Assembly (NCBI RefSeq): GCF_022810405.1
Contig: NZ_JALGQE010000003.1
Location: 310,001-374,000 of the forward strand
Direction: 5' to 3'
DNA length: 64,000 bases
Source: Rhodococcus sp. ARC_M5
GTDB lineage: Bacteria; Actinomycetota; Actinomycetes; Mycobacteriales; Mycobacteriaceae
Positions 17,502 to 26,585 of this stretch are shown piece after piece (within the stretch, counting starts at the first letter, position 1; each line of letters starts with the position of its first letter). The position numbers were made by a program, and so were the translations under genes. The notes under the pieces were generated by a model. The model was given only the letters and a program-made list of their open reading frames with translations. It did no database searches and was not told the DNA's origin.

Positions 17502-18893
17502 ATGTCCGATATGTGGATCGTGATCAACACCGTCGTCGCCGTTCTGGCGGTGGTGGTCTTCATCGTTCGCTTTCATTTCAACCCGGTCGTCTCGCTCGTC
17601 CTCGGCGCGGCGTATCTGGGCCTGGCGACGAAGCTGGGAGTCTCGACCACCGTCGACACCATCACCGGTGGCTTCGGCGAGATCATGGCCGAGGTGGGCC
17701 TGCTCATCGCCTTCGGTGTGCTGATGGGCTCGGTGCTGCAGGAGATGAACGCCATTCAACGCCTGGTCGGCACGTTGCTCAGAACCTTCGGGCCCAAACG
17801 GCTGCCGTATGCGCTCTCGCTGACCATCGCGACGCTGCTGCAGTCCATCTTTCTCGACGTGCTGTTGGTGATCTCCGCTCCGCTGGCCCGCAACCTCGCC
17901 CCCAAGATCGGCAAGTACGGCACGGCGAGGATGGCCACGGCGCTGGCCATCGCCCTGGAATGCGGAATCGTGTTCATGGTCCCCGGTGTCGCGACGCTCG
18001 CTCTGGCCGGACTGCTCGGGGTGCCGCTGGGCAAGATGATGATCTATGGACTGATTCTGATCGTTCCGGTCGTGGTGCTGTCGGTGGCCATCATGTCGTT
18101 CGTGTTCCGACATGGATGGTGGAACGAGGAGAAGGACGAGCAGCAGATCACCGTAGTCCCAGAGCCTGTGGTCCCGGATCCTGCCGATTCCGACGACGAG
18201 CCGGTCGAAACCGGAGGTGGAGTTGCCCAGAAGGTCCGCACGGAGAAGCAGACGTCGCTGTTGGTGTTGCTCTCACCGCTGCTGCTCGCGCTCGTCCTCA
18301 TTGCGATCGGAGCCGTTCTCGAAGTCGCCGAAATATCGGTTCCTGTAGTCGAATTCATTGCCAGCCCGATCATCGCGCTGCTCATCGGACTGGTGGGGAC
18401 GTGCCTCATCGGTCGTTACCACGTCGGTCAGGGCCGGGTGGAGAAGGCGCTGGCTCGTGGCTTCGCCGAGAGCGGTCAGATCCTCATCCTCACCGGTGTC
18501 GGCGGTTCGCTCGCGGCCGTCATCAACGAAGCGGGACTCGGCGACATCCTCGGCCAGTACTTCACGGCCAGCACCGCGGCTCCGCTGTTGATGGTGTGGG
18601 TCATCGCTGCCGCGCTGCACATCGCCGTCGGATCGGTGACGATCTCGGCCATCACCTCCGCCGGCATTCTGGCCCCGGTCGCACCGCTGATCGGTCTCGA
18701 CCCGGTGTTCATCGCACTCGCGGCCGGTGCCGGATCACTGTTCGCCGTGCACGTCACCAGCAACACCTTCTGGCTGTTGCAGTCCTTGATGGGACAGTCG
18801 ACGCGAGGCACACTCAAGACGTGCTCGGTCGGTGTGTCGGTCGCGTCGGTCATTGCGATCGCGCTGATCGTGCCGATGAGCTGGATCCTGTGA
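17502..18893 (+). CDS. GntP-family organic-acid/proton permease
   Basis: 463 residues and about 12-14 hydrophobic segments. The sequence has GntP-family features: NPVVSLVLGAAYLGLATKLG, GGFGEIMAEVGLLIAFGVLMGSVLQEM, and a central hydrophilic loop (about 205-250) rich in acidic residues and Pro. A C-terminal half with GVGGSLAAVINEAGLGDILGQYF then follows. Family members import gluconate or other hydroxy- and keto-acids with protons. The frame is open to 17424, but the ATG at 17502 begins the first membrane helix. It leads an operon with CoA-transferase, lyase and dehydrogenase genes, suggesting uptake of the acid they degrade. Confidence 0.92.
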   Translation: MSDMWIVINTVVAVLAVVVFIVRFHFNPVVSLVLGAAYLGLATKLGVSTTVDTITGGFGEIMAEVGLLIAFGVLMGSVLQEMNAIQRLVGTLLRTFGPKRLPYALSLTIATLLQSIFLDVLLVISAPLARNLAPKIGKYGTARMATALAIALECGIVFMVPGVATLALAGLLGVPLGKMMIYGLILIVPVVVLSVAIMSFVFRHGWWNEEKDEQQITVVPEPVVPDPADSDDEPVETGGGVAQKVRTEKQTSLLVLLSPLLLALVLIAIGAVLEVAEISVPVVEFIASPIIALLIGLVGTCLIGRYHVGQGRVEKALARGFAESGQILILTGVGGSLAAVINEAGLGDILGQYFTASTAAPLLMVWVIAAALHIAVGSVTISAITSAGILAPVAPLIGLDPVFIALAAGAGSLFAVHVTSNTFWLLQSLMGQSTRGTLKTCSVGVSVASVIAIALIVPMSWIL

Positions 18894-18925
18894 GCGCCTC
18901 TCCTGTGAATACCGAAAGGAACACG

Positions 18926-20134
18926 ATGGCCCTGCCGCTCAGCGGAGTTCGAGTTCTCGAACTCGGCAACTACATCGCCGCACCCACTGCAGCCCGCATG
19001 CTCGCGGACTTCGGTGCCGAGGTCATCAAGGTCGAACGACCGGGAACCGGAGACGAACTGCGCAACTGGCGGTTGTACTCGGGCACCACGTCGATGCTCT
19101 ATCGCACGATCAACCGCAACAAGAAGTCGATCGTGCTGGACCTGCGCACCGAACAGGGACGCAAGGACGTCGTCGACCTCGCAGCGACATGCGACATCGT
19201 GCTCGAGAACTTCCGACCCGGCACGCTGGAGAAATGGGGTATCTCGCCGGAGGTGCTCTCTGCCGCCAATCCCGAGCTGATCATCACCCGAATCTCGGCC
19301 TTCGGCCAGACCGGCCCCATGTCGCAGCGACCCGGATTCGCCGCTGTCGCAGAGGCATACGGCGGCTTCCGCAATCTCGTGGGCGATCCGGATCGGCCAC
19401 CTGTTCGGGTCGGAGTCTCGATCGGGGACTCCATCGCCGGGTTGTATGCGGCGTTCGGATGTGTCATGGCGTTGTTCCAGCGACAGACCCAACGGGCGGC
19501 CCAGGCACCGGACTTGTCGCTGGCGCAGCGATCCATCGATGTGGCGCTCAACGAATCCATACTGTCGATGATGGAATCGCTCATCCCGGACTACCTCGCC
19601 TACGGAGTCGAGCGAGAACGGACCGGCGGGCGGATGGAAGGCATCGCCCCGTCGAACGCGTACCCGTGCAACGACGGTCATTCGATCATCATCGCCGGCA
19701 ACGGCGACGCCATCTTTCAGCGCTACATGGAGACCATCGACCGACCCGACCTCGGGGCCGATCCCGATCTGGCGTCCAACGCGGGCCGATGGCGTCGACG
19801 CGACGAGCTGGACGCCGCTATCTCGGCGTGGACCGGATTGCATTCGCGTGAGCAGGCTTTGAAGATTCTCGATGCGGCCGGGGTGCCGTCGGGCCCGATC
19901 TACACCGCTGCAGACATCGTCGCCGACGAACAGTACGCCGCCCGCAACATGATTCAGCACTTCCAGGTCGACACCGGCGGTGACGAGCCCGCCGACGTCG
20001 GATTCGTCGGTGTCGTCCCGGTGATCGGCGACGCGTCCCTGCCGATTCGCTCGGTCGGACCGGATCTGGGCGAACACACCAGGGAAGTTCTCTCGACCCT
20101 GCTCGGCCGTACCGACGAAGAGATGGGCCAGTAG
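18926..20134 (+). CDS. Class III CoA transferase (CaiB/BaiF family)
   Basis: 402 residues. It moves CoA between carboxylic acids through an enzyme-bound anhydride. Visible: GVRVLELGNYIAAPTAARMLADFGAEVIKVERPGTGD, LDLRTEQGRKDVVDLAATCDIVLENFRPG, FGQTGP, and the catalytic Asp in SIDVALNES. Start ATG is preceded by GAAAGGA. It directly abuts the HMG-CoA-lyase-like gene (stop TAG then ATG) and follows the permease by 32 bp, so it is likely to activate the imported acid as its CoA thioester. Confidence 0.93.
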   Translation: MALPLSGVRVLELGNYIAAPTAARMLADFGAEVIKVERPGTGDELRNWRLYSGTTSMLYRTINRNKKSIVLDLRTEQGRKDVVDLAATCDIVLENFRPGTLEKWGISPEVLSAANPELIITRISAFGQTGPMSQRPGFAAVAEAYGGFRNLVGDPDRPPVRVGVSIGDSIAGLYAAFGCVMALFQRQTQRAAQAPDLSLAQRSIDVALNESILSMMESLIPDYLAYGVERERTGGRMEGIAPSNAYPCNDGHSIIIAGNGDAIFQRYMETIDRPDLGADPDLASNAGRWRRRDELDAAISAWTGLHSREQALKILDAAGVPSGPIYTAADIVADEQYAARNMIQHFQVDTGGDEPADVGFVGVVPVIGDASLPIRSVGPDLGEHTREVLSTLLGRTDEEMGQ

Positions 20135-21058
20135 ATGTTTCGATTCGCTCCCGCCGCCGAACTTCGCGACGTCACCATGCGTGACGGTCTGCAGCTCACC
20201 GGCAAGATGCTCTCCACCGAACGCAAACTCGAGATCATCAGGGCTCTCCTCGAACTCGGCGTCCCAGCGCTCGAGATCGGGTCGATGGCCCGAGGTGACA
20301 AGGTGCCGCCCATGGCCAACACCCTGGAGGTGATCGGCGAGCTCACCGCCGACGAACTCGAGAGCTGCTGGGTCTGGGTGGCAACACCACGTCACGTCGA
20401 GAAAGCGGCCGCCGCAGGGGCCCGTCACTTCCAGTACTGCTTCTCCGCCTCGGATTCGCACAACCAGGCCAACATCGGCCGGACCACCGAGGTCTCCCTT
20501 GCCGCCATGCCCGACGCCGTCGACATCGCCAGGTCGGTGGGCGGCGAGATCGAGCTGTGCATCGCGACGTCGTTCACCTGTCCCTTCGAGGGCCAGGTGC
20601 CACCGGACCGGGTCATCGAGATCGCCAACGACGAACGGGCAACCGGTGCAACGGATATCGTCATCTGCGACACCCTGGGACAGGCCGTACCGGTACAGGT
20701 GTCGTCCTTGATCGAGCGCGTGCGGGGCGAAACCCCCGACCGTCGAGTGGTGTTCCACGGTCACGACACCTGGGGTCTCGGCGTCGCGAATACGCTCGCG
20801 GCCATCTCGGCCGGTGCCACGATGGTCGACGGTTCGCTCGGCGGACTCGGCGGTTGCCCCTTCGCCCCGGGCGCCAGCGGCAACACCTCCTCCGAGGACA
20901 TTCTCTTCGCGACGAGGCCGGATTGGTTCGAGCCGACTACGTTGGAGCGCATGGTGTCCGTGTCGGAAAGTCTGTTGGCCGAGCTGGAGGAGCCCATGCG
21001 ATCGAAGACGGTCCAGGGCGTGCGATCGAATGCGCGCGCCTTCGAGTGGGTCGCATGA
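20135..21058 (+). CDS. Hydroxymethylglutaryl-CoA lyase-like aldolase
   Basis: 307 residues, DRE-TIM metallolyase family. ELRDVTMRDGLQ carries the metal and substrate Asp-Arg. CIATSFTCPFEGQ, VFHGHDTWGLGVAN (metal His pair) and the signature DGSLGGLGGCPFAPGASGN with its catalytic Cys are all present. It cleaves 3-hydroxy-3-methylglutaryl-CoA to acetoacetate and acetyl-CoA, or a related 3-hydroxyacyl-CoA such as citramalyl-CoA. It is the third gene of the operon, between the CoA transferase (0 bp) and the dehydrogenase (4-bp overlap). Exact substrate open. Confidence 0.92.
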   Translation: MFRFAPAAELRDVTMRDGLQLTGKMLSTERKLEIIRALLELGVPALEIGSMARGDKVPPMANTLEVIGELTADELESCWVWVATPRHVEKAAAAGARHFQYCFSASDSHNQANIGRTTEVSLAAMPDAVDIARSVGGEIELCIATSFTCPFEGQVPPDRVIEIANDERATGATDIVICDTLGQAVPVQVSSLIERVRGETPDRRVVFHGHDTWGLGVANTLAAISAGATMVDGSLGGLGGCPFAPGASGNTSSEDILFATRPDWFEPTTLERMVSVSESLLAELEEPMRSKTVQGVRSNARAFEWVA

Positions 21059-22044
21059 GCCGCATCCTCGTCACCACCGAGATCCCTGCTCCCGGTATGG
21101 AGATTCTCCGAGCCGCCGGGGAGGTGGACCTGAGAGCGCTCGATCACGAGCAACTCGTCGACGCCTGCGCCTCCGGGGAATACTCGGTCGTCGTATCCCA
21201 GTTGCGTGACCGGTTCGATGGCGATCTGCTGGCGTCGGCGTCGATCGTCGGAATCTCCAACTACGCCGTCGGATTCGACAACATCGACGTCGCCGCCGCG
21301 ACGCAGCACGGGATCACGGTCGCCAATACTCCCGAGGTCCTGACGAATTCGACCGCCGACATCGCGATGCTGTTGATCCTGTCCACCGCTCGCCGCGCCG
21401 TCGAGGCCGATGCGTTCGTCCGCTCCGGCTCGTTCACCGGCTGGGAGCCCGAACTGCTTCTCGGCAGCGATGTCTCGGGCCGGGTGCTGGGTCTGGCCGG
21501 GTTCGGACGCATCGCGCGCGCCACCGCTCGGCGGGCGCTCGGTTTCGGAATGACGATCAAGTTCTGTCCCCGCCCACCCGGTGATCGCGACGTCTCCGAC
21601 GACGAGCTCGGCGAGTTCGTCGATCGCGTCGAGCATGCGTCGTGGGACGAGATCGTCGCCACCAGTGACTTTCTCTCGCTGCATGTTCCGCTGTCGGACG
21701 CCACCCATCATCTGGTCGACGCAGCCGCGCTGGAGGCGATGAAACCGTCGGCGATCCTGATCAACACCGCACGCGGGCCGGTGGTCGACGAGGCCGCTCT
21801 GGTGACCGCGCTGCGCGAGGGAACCATCGCCGCAGCAGGATTGGACGTCTACGAGCGGGAACCGACGCTCGAACCGGGACTCGCAGAACTGTCGAACACC
21901 GTGTTGCTCCCGCACGTGGGGAGCGCGACGGTATCGGTACGCTCGGAGATGGCCAGACTCTGCGCAACCAATGCGGCCGCGATGGTCGGTGGCTCACCGC
22001 CTCCGCATCCGGTGAATCCAGAGGCCTGGGCTCACGACGGGTAG
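21055..22044 (+). CDS. D-isomer-specific 2-hydroxyacid dehydrogenase
   Basis: 329 residues. NAD-binding GLAGFGRIARATARRALGFGM (Gly-x-Gly-x-x-G-like), the catalytic Arg region in LINTARGPVVDEAAL, the Glu in YEREPTLEPGL and the catalytic His in LLPHVGSATVSVR are visible. It interconverts a 2-oxoacid and its D-2-hydroxyacid; glyoxylate/hydroxypyruvate reductases belong here. The ATG overlaps the lyase stop by 4 bp (ATGA). The frame is open far upstream, inside the lyase gene, which is not coding. Its 3' end overlaps the convergent IclR gene by 13 bp. Confidence 0.93.
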   Translation: MSRILVTTEIPAPGMEILRAAGEVDLRALDHEQLVDACASGEYSVVVSQLRDRFDGDLLASASIVGISNYAVGFDNIDVAAATQHGITVANTPEVLTNSTADIAMLLILSTARRAVEADAFVRSGSFTGWEPELLLGSDVSGRVLGLAGFGRIARATARRALGFGMTIKFCPRPPGDRDVSDDELGEFVDRVEHASWDEIVATSDFLSLHVPLSDATHHLVDAAALEAMKPSAILINTARGPVVDEAALVTALREGTIAAAGLDVYEREPTLEPGLAELSNTVLLPHVGSATVSVRSEMARLCATNAAAMVGGSPPPHPVNPEAWAHDG

Positions 22045-22808
22045 CGGCCGCCCAGTGTTCTCGTGATCTGCTCGGCATGGGAGATGAGCAGATCGACCCA
22101 TTCCTCGCACTGCGACTGCGGCATCCGCAGCGTCGGACCGCTGATGGTGACGGCACCGACGATGTCCGCGGCCGAATCGAACACCGGTGCGGACAGTCCC
22201 GACGCGCCGGTCTCGCGTTCACCGGTGGTGATCGCGTAGCCGTCGGACTTGGTCTGCGCCAACAGGGCCCGCAGCGTCTCCGCCTCGGTCACCGTCTGCT
22301 CGGTCATCGATTCGAGTTCGCGCGAGAGCACCCGCTCGGCCAGGTCGGCGTCCCAGGCCAGCAGGACGCGGCTGGCAGATCCTGCGCTGAGCGGAATGAC
22401 CTTGCCGACGTACATGTCTCGGCGTAACGCGTGGCGCGTCTCGGCGATCGCAACACACACCCGGTAGTTCTGCTCGGCTCGGAAGAAGCATGCCGTCTCG
22501 GTCGTCAGATCGCGCATGTCCTTGAGGACCGGGTTGACCACCGACAGCACGTCGAGGTCTTTGGTCGCCGTCGCGGCCCAATAGGCCATTCGCACGCCGA
22601 TTCGGATACGGTCGCCGCTTCGATCCAGAAAGCCCTGCTGCACCAGGTTGGTGACGAGGCGCTGGACGGTCGAGGTGGGCAGGCCGGTGCTGTGCTGGAT
22701 CTCGCCGAGAGTCATCGACGGACGATCGAAAGAGAAGGCGTCGAGAATCTCGGTGATCTTGCCCAGCACGAGAAGCGGCTGCTGCTTCGACGCGCTCTCG
22801 GTGCTCAC
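22032..22808 (-). CDS. IclR-family transcriptional regulator
   Basis: 258 residues. An N-terminal winged helix-turn-helix (MTLGEIQHSTGLPTSTVQRLVTNLVQQGFLDR) is followed by the IclR effector domain (ALRRDMYVGKVIPLSAGSASRVLLAW, GYAITTGERETGASGLSAPVFD). IclR proteins usually control nearby catabolic operons and bind a small acid. It is convergent with the four-gene catabolic operon and is its likely regulator. Confidence 0.93.
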   Translation of the reverse strand: MSTESASKQQPLLVLGKITEILDAFSFDRPSMTLGEIQHSTGLPTSTVQRLVTNLVQQGFLDRSGDRIRIGVRMAYWAATATKDLDVLSVVNPVLKDMRDLTTETACFFRAEQNYRVCVAIAETRHALRRDMYVGKVIPLSAGSASRVLLAWDADLAERVLSRELESMTEQTVTEAETLRALLAQTKSDGYAITTGERETGASGLSAPVFDSAADIVGAVTISGPTLRMPQSQCEEWVDLLISHAEQITRTLGGRYPS

Positions 22809-22856
22809 CCGATCAATCTACTCGGACGCACGGCCGAGGAGGCGGTCGATCGGCGC

Positions 22857-24287
22857 TCAGCGGCGGGATTCGAGGAGCCGAAGCCAGATCTCGCTGACCG
22901 TCGGGTACGACGGCACCGCATGCCACAGGTCGTCGAGCGATACCTTGCCGACCAGAGCCACAGTGGCCGCATGTACCAACTCGGCGACTCCAGGACCGAC
23001 GAAGGTGGCACCCACGATCGTGTCGGTGCCGCGGTCGATCACCAGTTGCGCGCGGCCGGAGTAATCGTCCTGCTGGAGAGACGAACCCGCGACGGCGATG
23101 TCCTGTGCCACGATCTCGACGTCGATGCCATCTTCTCGGGCCTTGGCCTCGGTGAGCCCGACGGAGGCCACCTCGAGCGGAGTGAACACCACCTGAGGAA
23201 CCTGGCCGTGATCCGCGGTCGCACGGAAACGCTTGCTGTCCAGCGACTTTCCCTCGGCCCTGGCGGCAATGACGTCGCCGGCCACCCGGCCCTGGTACTT
23301 GCCCATGTGGGTCAGCGGCGCGCGTCCGTTGACGTCGCCCACCGCATAGAGCCACTCGTGGCCCGAAACGTTGAGGTGATCGTCGACGTCGATGTAGTGC
23401 CCCTCCTCCAGGCCGAGGGTCGACAACCCGAGGTCCGCACTCGCCGGGGTGCGGCCTGCGGCGACCAGGATTTCGTCGGCGACGATCTCGGTGCCGTCGA
23501 CGACGAGACCGACCGGGCCACCGTGGATTCGGCCGATGCCGGTGTCGGCCGGGTTCTCGCGGGACACGGATTCGAGGGAGGCGTCGAGCATGATCGTGGC
23601 ACCCCGCTCCTTCAGCGCGCTCGCGACGAGTTCGCCTGCGAACGGCTCGGAACCGGCCAGCAGCGACGATCCGCGCACGATCATCGTCACCTTCGCCCCG
23701 AGCGAGAGCAGCCAGGTGGCCGCCTCCGTCGCGACGACGCCACCGCCGATCACGGCGATGTGCCCCGGGGTCTCGTGAATGTTGGTGGCGTCGCGCGAGA
23801 TCCACGGCCTGGCGCCCCGCAGGCCCGGTGTGTTCGGGACGGATGCCGTGGTTCCGGTGGCGAGAACGACCGCGTGCCGGGCGGTCAGCGTGCGGCCGTC
23901 GACCTCGACGGTCTTCTCTCCGGTGAGGCGTCCGTGGCCACGAACGACCGAGATGCCTGCGGACTCGGCCCACGACACCTGTGACGAGTCGTCGAGACCG
24001 TGGGTGAAGGATTCACGCCTGGCCAGTACGGCGTCGGCGTCGAGGGGTTGATCGCCGACCAGTTCTTTGACTCCCGGCATGTTCCGGGCGGTGTCGAGCA
24101 CCTCGCTCGGCCGCAGCAGCGCCTTGCTGGGCATGCACGCCCAGTACGAACATTCACCGCCGACGAGTTCGTGTTCGACGATGGCGGCGGTACGGTTACT
24201 GCCCTGTATCGCGTACTGGGCGGCATTCTCACCGACGGGGCCACCGCCGATGACGATGACATCGAATTCCGAGCTCTCTGGGGCCAT
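22857..24287 (-). CDS. Pyridine nucleotide-disulfide oxidoreductase (dihydrolipoamide-dehydrogenase-like)
   Basis: 476 residues: FAD-binding DVIVIGGGPVGENAAQYA, redox-active disulfide GGECSYWACMPSKAL (C46 and C51), NAD(P)-binding IAVIGGGVVATEAATWL, second FAD motif WLYAVGDVN, and a C-terminal dimerisation domain. The usual catalytic HPTxxE of the dimer partner reads YPTVSE, so the His base is replaced by Tyr. It is therefore probably not a classical lipoamide dehydrogenase; quinone reductases and mercuric-reductase-like members also depart at this site. No pyruvate dehydrogenase genes are adjacent. Divergent from the SDR gene, 29 bp apart. Confidence 0.9.
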   Translation of the reverse strand: MAPESSEFDVIVIGGGPVGENAAQYAIQGSNRTAAIVEHELVGGECSYWACMPSKALLRPSEVLDTARNMPGVKELVGDQPLDADAVLARRESFTHGLDDSSQVSWAESAGISVVRGHGRLTGEKTVEVDGRTLTARHAVVLATGTTASVPNTPGLRGARPWISRDATNIHETPGHIAVIGGGVVATEAATWLLSLGAKVTMIVRGSSLLAGSEPFAGELVASALKERGATIMLDASLESVSRENPADTGIGRIHGGPVGLVVDGTEIVADEILVAAGRTPASADLGLSTLGLEEGHYIDVDDHLNVSGHEWLYAVGDVNGRAPLTHMGKYQGRVAGDVIAARAEGKSLDSKRFRATADHGQVPQVVFTPLEVASVGLTEAKAREDGIDVEIVAQDIAVAGSSLQQDDYSGRAQLVIDRGTDTIVGATFVGPGVAELVHAATVALVGKVSLDDLWHAVPSYPTVSEIWLRLLESRR

Positions 24288-24316
24288 TGCTCCACAGTGG
24301 CATAGGCTCGCCGTTC

Positions 24317-25075
24317 ATGGCGACCACTCGGAACAAGATTCTTATCACCGGAGCGAGCTCGGGGCTCGGTGAGGAAATGGCCAGACGGTTCGCAGGCATG
24401 GGTCGCGATCTGGCGCTGTGCGCCCGACGAGTCGAGCGACTTGACGAACTCCGCGCCGAGTTGATGCACCACAACCCGAACATCACCGTTGCGGTCCGAG
24501 CACTCGACGTCACCGACCACGACGCCGTCGGTGAGGTGTTCGGAAAGTTGCGAGACGAATTGGGCGGCCTCGATCGAGTGATCGTCAATGCGGGCCTCGG
24601 CAAGGGCGCAAAGATCGGCACCGGGCGAGCCGACGCCAACCTGCAGACCGCACGCACCAACTTCGTCGGAGCGCTGTCGCAGGCCGAGGCCGCACTGTCG
24701 ATCTTCCGGGAGCAGAAGCGCGGGCACCTGGTGTTCGTCTCGTCCATCAGCGCCGATCGAGGTCTGCCCGGTGCCAAGGCGGCCTACTCGGCCAGCAAGG
24801 CGGCGGTGGCCTCGCTGGGAGAATCGCTGGCCACCGAGTTGTCTCGAACCGACATCGTCGTCACGACGCTGTTGCCCGGCTTCATCGCCACCGACATGTC
24901 GGCGGGCGCAGGCGACAGTGCTGCTCTCACAGCCACTCTGGACCAGGGAGTATCGGCGATGGTCGACGCGATCGAGAGCGAGACCCGCCGCGCCGCGCTC
25001 CCCGGCCTCAAGTGGCGGGGGATCGACGCGGCGTTGCGGTTCCTGCCGAACGCGCTGACGGATCGGATGGTGTAG
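24317..25075 (+). CDS. Short-chain dehydrogenase/reductase
   Basis: 252 residues, classical SDR: NADP-binding TGASSGLGEEMARRF, NAG motif (VIVNAGLGKG), catalytic Ser in VFVSSISAD, and the YSASK Tyr-Lys pair. The Arg-rich CARRVERL after the second strand favours NADPH. The substrate is unknown. The ATG at 24317 is chosen over an upstream TTG at 24287. Its stop is directly adjacent to the convergent DUF2630 gene. Confidence 0.92.
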   Translation: MATTRNKILITGASSGLGEEMARRFAGMGRDLALCARRVERLDELRAELMHHNPNITVAVRALDVTDHDAVGEVFGKLRDELGGLDRVIVNAGLGKGAKIGTGRADANLQTARTNFVGALSQAEAALSIFREQKRGHLVFVSSISADRGLPGAKAAYSASKAAVASLGESLATELSRTDIVVTTLLPGFIATDMSAGAGDSAALTATLDQGVSAMVDAIESETRRAALPGLKWRGIDAALRFLPNALTDRMV

Positions 25076-25321
25076 CTACTGCAGGTAGCCCTCGACTCGT
25101 CCGACGCTGTTGGCGGTTGCGGTGTCGGGGTCCTTGCCCGCATCGATGCGCGCGCGACGCTGTCGGAGCAGGTCCCAGCACTGATCGAGAGCATGCTCGA
25201 GAGATGCCAGTTGGGCCTTCTCGGTGTCCGCGTCGATGTCGCCGGACTGGGCCTCGGTGCGGAGCTTGTGCTCGGTGGCGATGAGCTGCTGGATCTTGGT
25301 GTGGATATCGTGCTCGTTCAT
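25076..25321 (-). CDS. DUF2630 family protein
   Basis: 81 residues. MNEHDIHTKIQQLIATEHKLR and LASLEHALDQCWDLLRQRRARIDAG match the actinobacterial DUF2630 family as I recall it: a short, mostly helical, probably coiled-coil protein without known function. The frame is open to 25789, but the ATG at 25321 begins the family sequence and the upstream part lies antisense to the acyltransferase-like gene. Confidence 0.85.
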   Translation of the reverse strand: MNEHDIHTKIQQLIATEHKLRTEAQSGDIDADTEKAQLASLEHALDQCWDLLRQRRARIDAGKDPDTATANSVGRVEGYLQ

Positions 25322-25337
25322 GGCGACAACGGTAGAC

Positions 25338-26585
25338 CTACCAGGGTTTGGCGGCCAGGTTCCGCGTTGCCAGAGCTCGTTGCACAGCCGCGGTGAGCTC
25401 GGCCGTCGATCCGGCCAGCGCGTCGTCGGTGCACACGAGTGAGAGCGTGTAGTTGCCGTCGAGCCGAGAGAGGTAGGTCGACATCCTGATCGTCGACAGC
25501 GCGCCCGACGGGTTCGGATGGATCGCGCGCGTCGCGAGCCCGCAGGACCGGTGGGAGCCGAGTGTGGTGACGCCGTCCGGAATGTCACCGATGTTGGAGC
25601 ACAACACTTCTCCGCGGCCCGGGGTCGAGGTGAGTTTCGCGGCGACGCGGTGGGGGAGCAGTTGGACGATCTCCGCGGGATAGCCTGCGGGCGCTCCGAC
25701 AGGCGTGCCGAAGGCCGCCTTGCACGCTGCCCGGACGGCTGCGGGCGAGTCGTCGCCGCGGACGGCGACGGTGGCCATGCCGATGGCATTGGCGTCGCCG
25801 GATCCGGTGCGGAAAGGAATATCGACGGTCACTGCGGGTGATCCGAGTTCGCTCATCGTGGCGGCGACAACGGAGACGAACAGCGAATTGGCCGATCCGC
25901 CGACGCGTCGAGCAGCCGAATCCCACTCCGCAGCATCGATGTCCACGATCACCGACTGCATTCTGCGCGCGTGGTGCGGGGCAATTCCCCCACTATCGGC
26001 GGTGGTGAACGCGCGCAGTTCGGCGCGGGCCTTCTTGCTGACCCACAGCCTCGCCGTCGCTGCGATGGAGCGCAGGAGGACGGTCAGGATCATCGAGATC
26101 GCGTCCCTCACATCCGAGCCGGGGTGCAGCACCGGTGTGGGTGCGGATCCGGAGAATGCCTGGGCGGCAGCGTCGATGAGCTCGCGAGCATCGGCGAGTG
26201 CGTGCGAACACACCAGCGACACCACGGTGCCGCCGTGTGCGATGGGTGCGGCCGTCAATCGCCAGCCGGGCCCGTACTGCGGGTCGAGCCGAACGTCTGC
26301 CTGCGCATCGGCCCAGCCGATGATGTCGTCGACCTCATCGGTGCCGTAGTCGACCGGAAGCGACTCGGACGAGATGTCCCAGCGCAGTCGTGCCCCGGGT
26401 ATGCGCGGCGTGCCGACCCGACGGCCGAGGTGCCCGGCGGCGAGTCGGTCGTGCACCCTGTCGAGTTCTTCGGTGCTCACCGTTTCGGTGGTGCGCCAGA
26501 TGCCTTGGAGCGCAATGGGAATTCCGTAGCCGCGGTGGGTCCGGAGAAATATCTCGTCGATCACCGACAGGCGCGTGGATTTCAC
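25338..26585 (-). CDS. Condensation/WS-DGAT-like acyltransferase superfamily protein
   Basis: 415 residues. Overall layout resembles the CoA-dependent acyltransferase fold of PapA, condensation and wax-ester-synthase proteins. The N-terminal half contains VSLVCSHALADARELIDAA, where HxxxD stands in for HHxxxDG. The C-terminal half contains LFVSVVAATMSELGSPAVTVDIPFRTGSGDANAIGMATVAV, and VLCSNIGDIPDGV resembles the SN-G-P-G loop of that superfamily. The first His of the HHxxxD motif is Ser. It may transfer acyl groups in lipid or polyketide metabolism. Its start overlaps the enoyl-CoA hydratase stop by 4 bp, so they form one operon. Confidence 0.7.
   Translation of the reverse strand: MKSTRLSVIDEIFLRTHRGYGIPIALQGIWRTTETVSTEELDRVHDRLAAGHLGRRVGTPRIPGARLRWDISSESLPVDYGTDEVDDIIGWADAQADVRLDPQYGPGWRLTAAPIAHGGTVVSLVCSHALADARELIDAAAQAFSGSAPTPVLHPGSDVRDAISMILTVLLRSIAATARLWVSKKARAELRAFTTADSGGIAPHHARRMQSVIVDIDAAEWDSAARRVGGSANSLFVSVVAATMSELGSPAVTVDIPFRTGSGDANAIGMATVAVRGDDSPAAVRAACKAAFGTPVGAPAGYPAEIVQLLPHRVAAKLTSTPGRGEVLCSNIGDIPDGVTTLGSHRSCGLATRAIHPNPSGALSTIRMSTYLSRLDGNYTLSLVCTDDALAGSTAELTAAVQRALATRNLAAKPW

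Noticed and set aside
17456-18925. Plus-strand open frame joined to the CoA transferase, and a similar one at 20557-21054 joined to the 2-hydroxyacid dehydrogenase
   Set aside because: Both are other-frame shadows of the GntP permease and the HMG-CoA-lyase-like gene; the domains start at 18926 and 21055.
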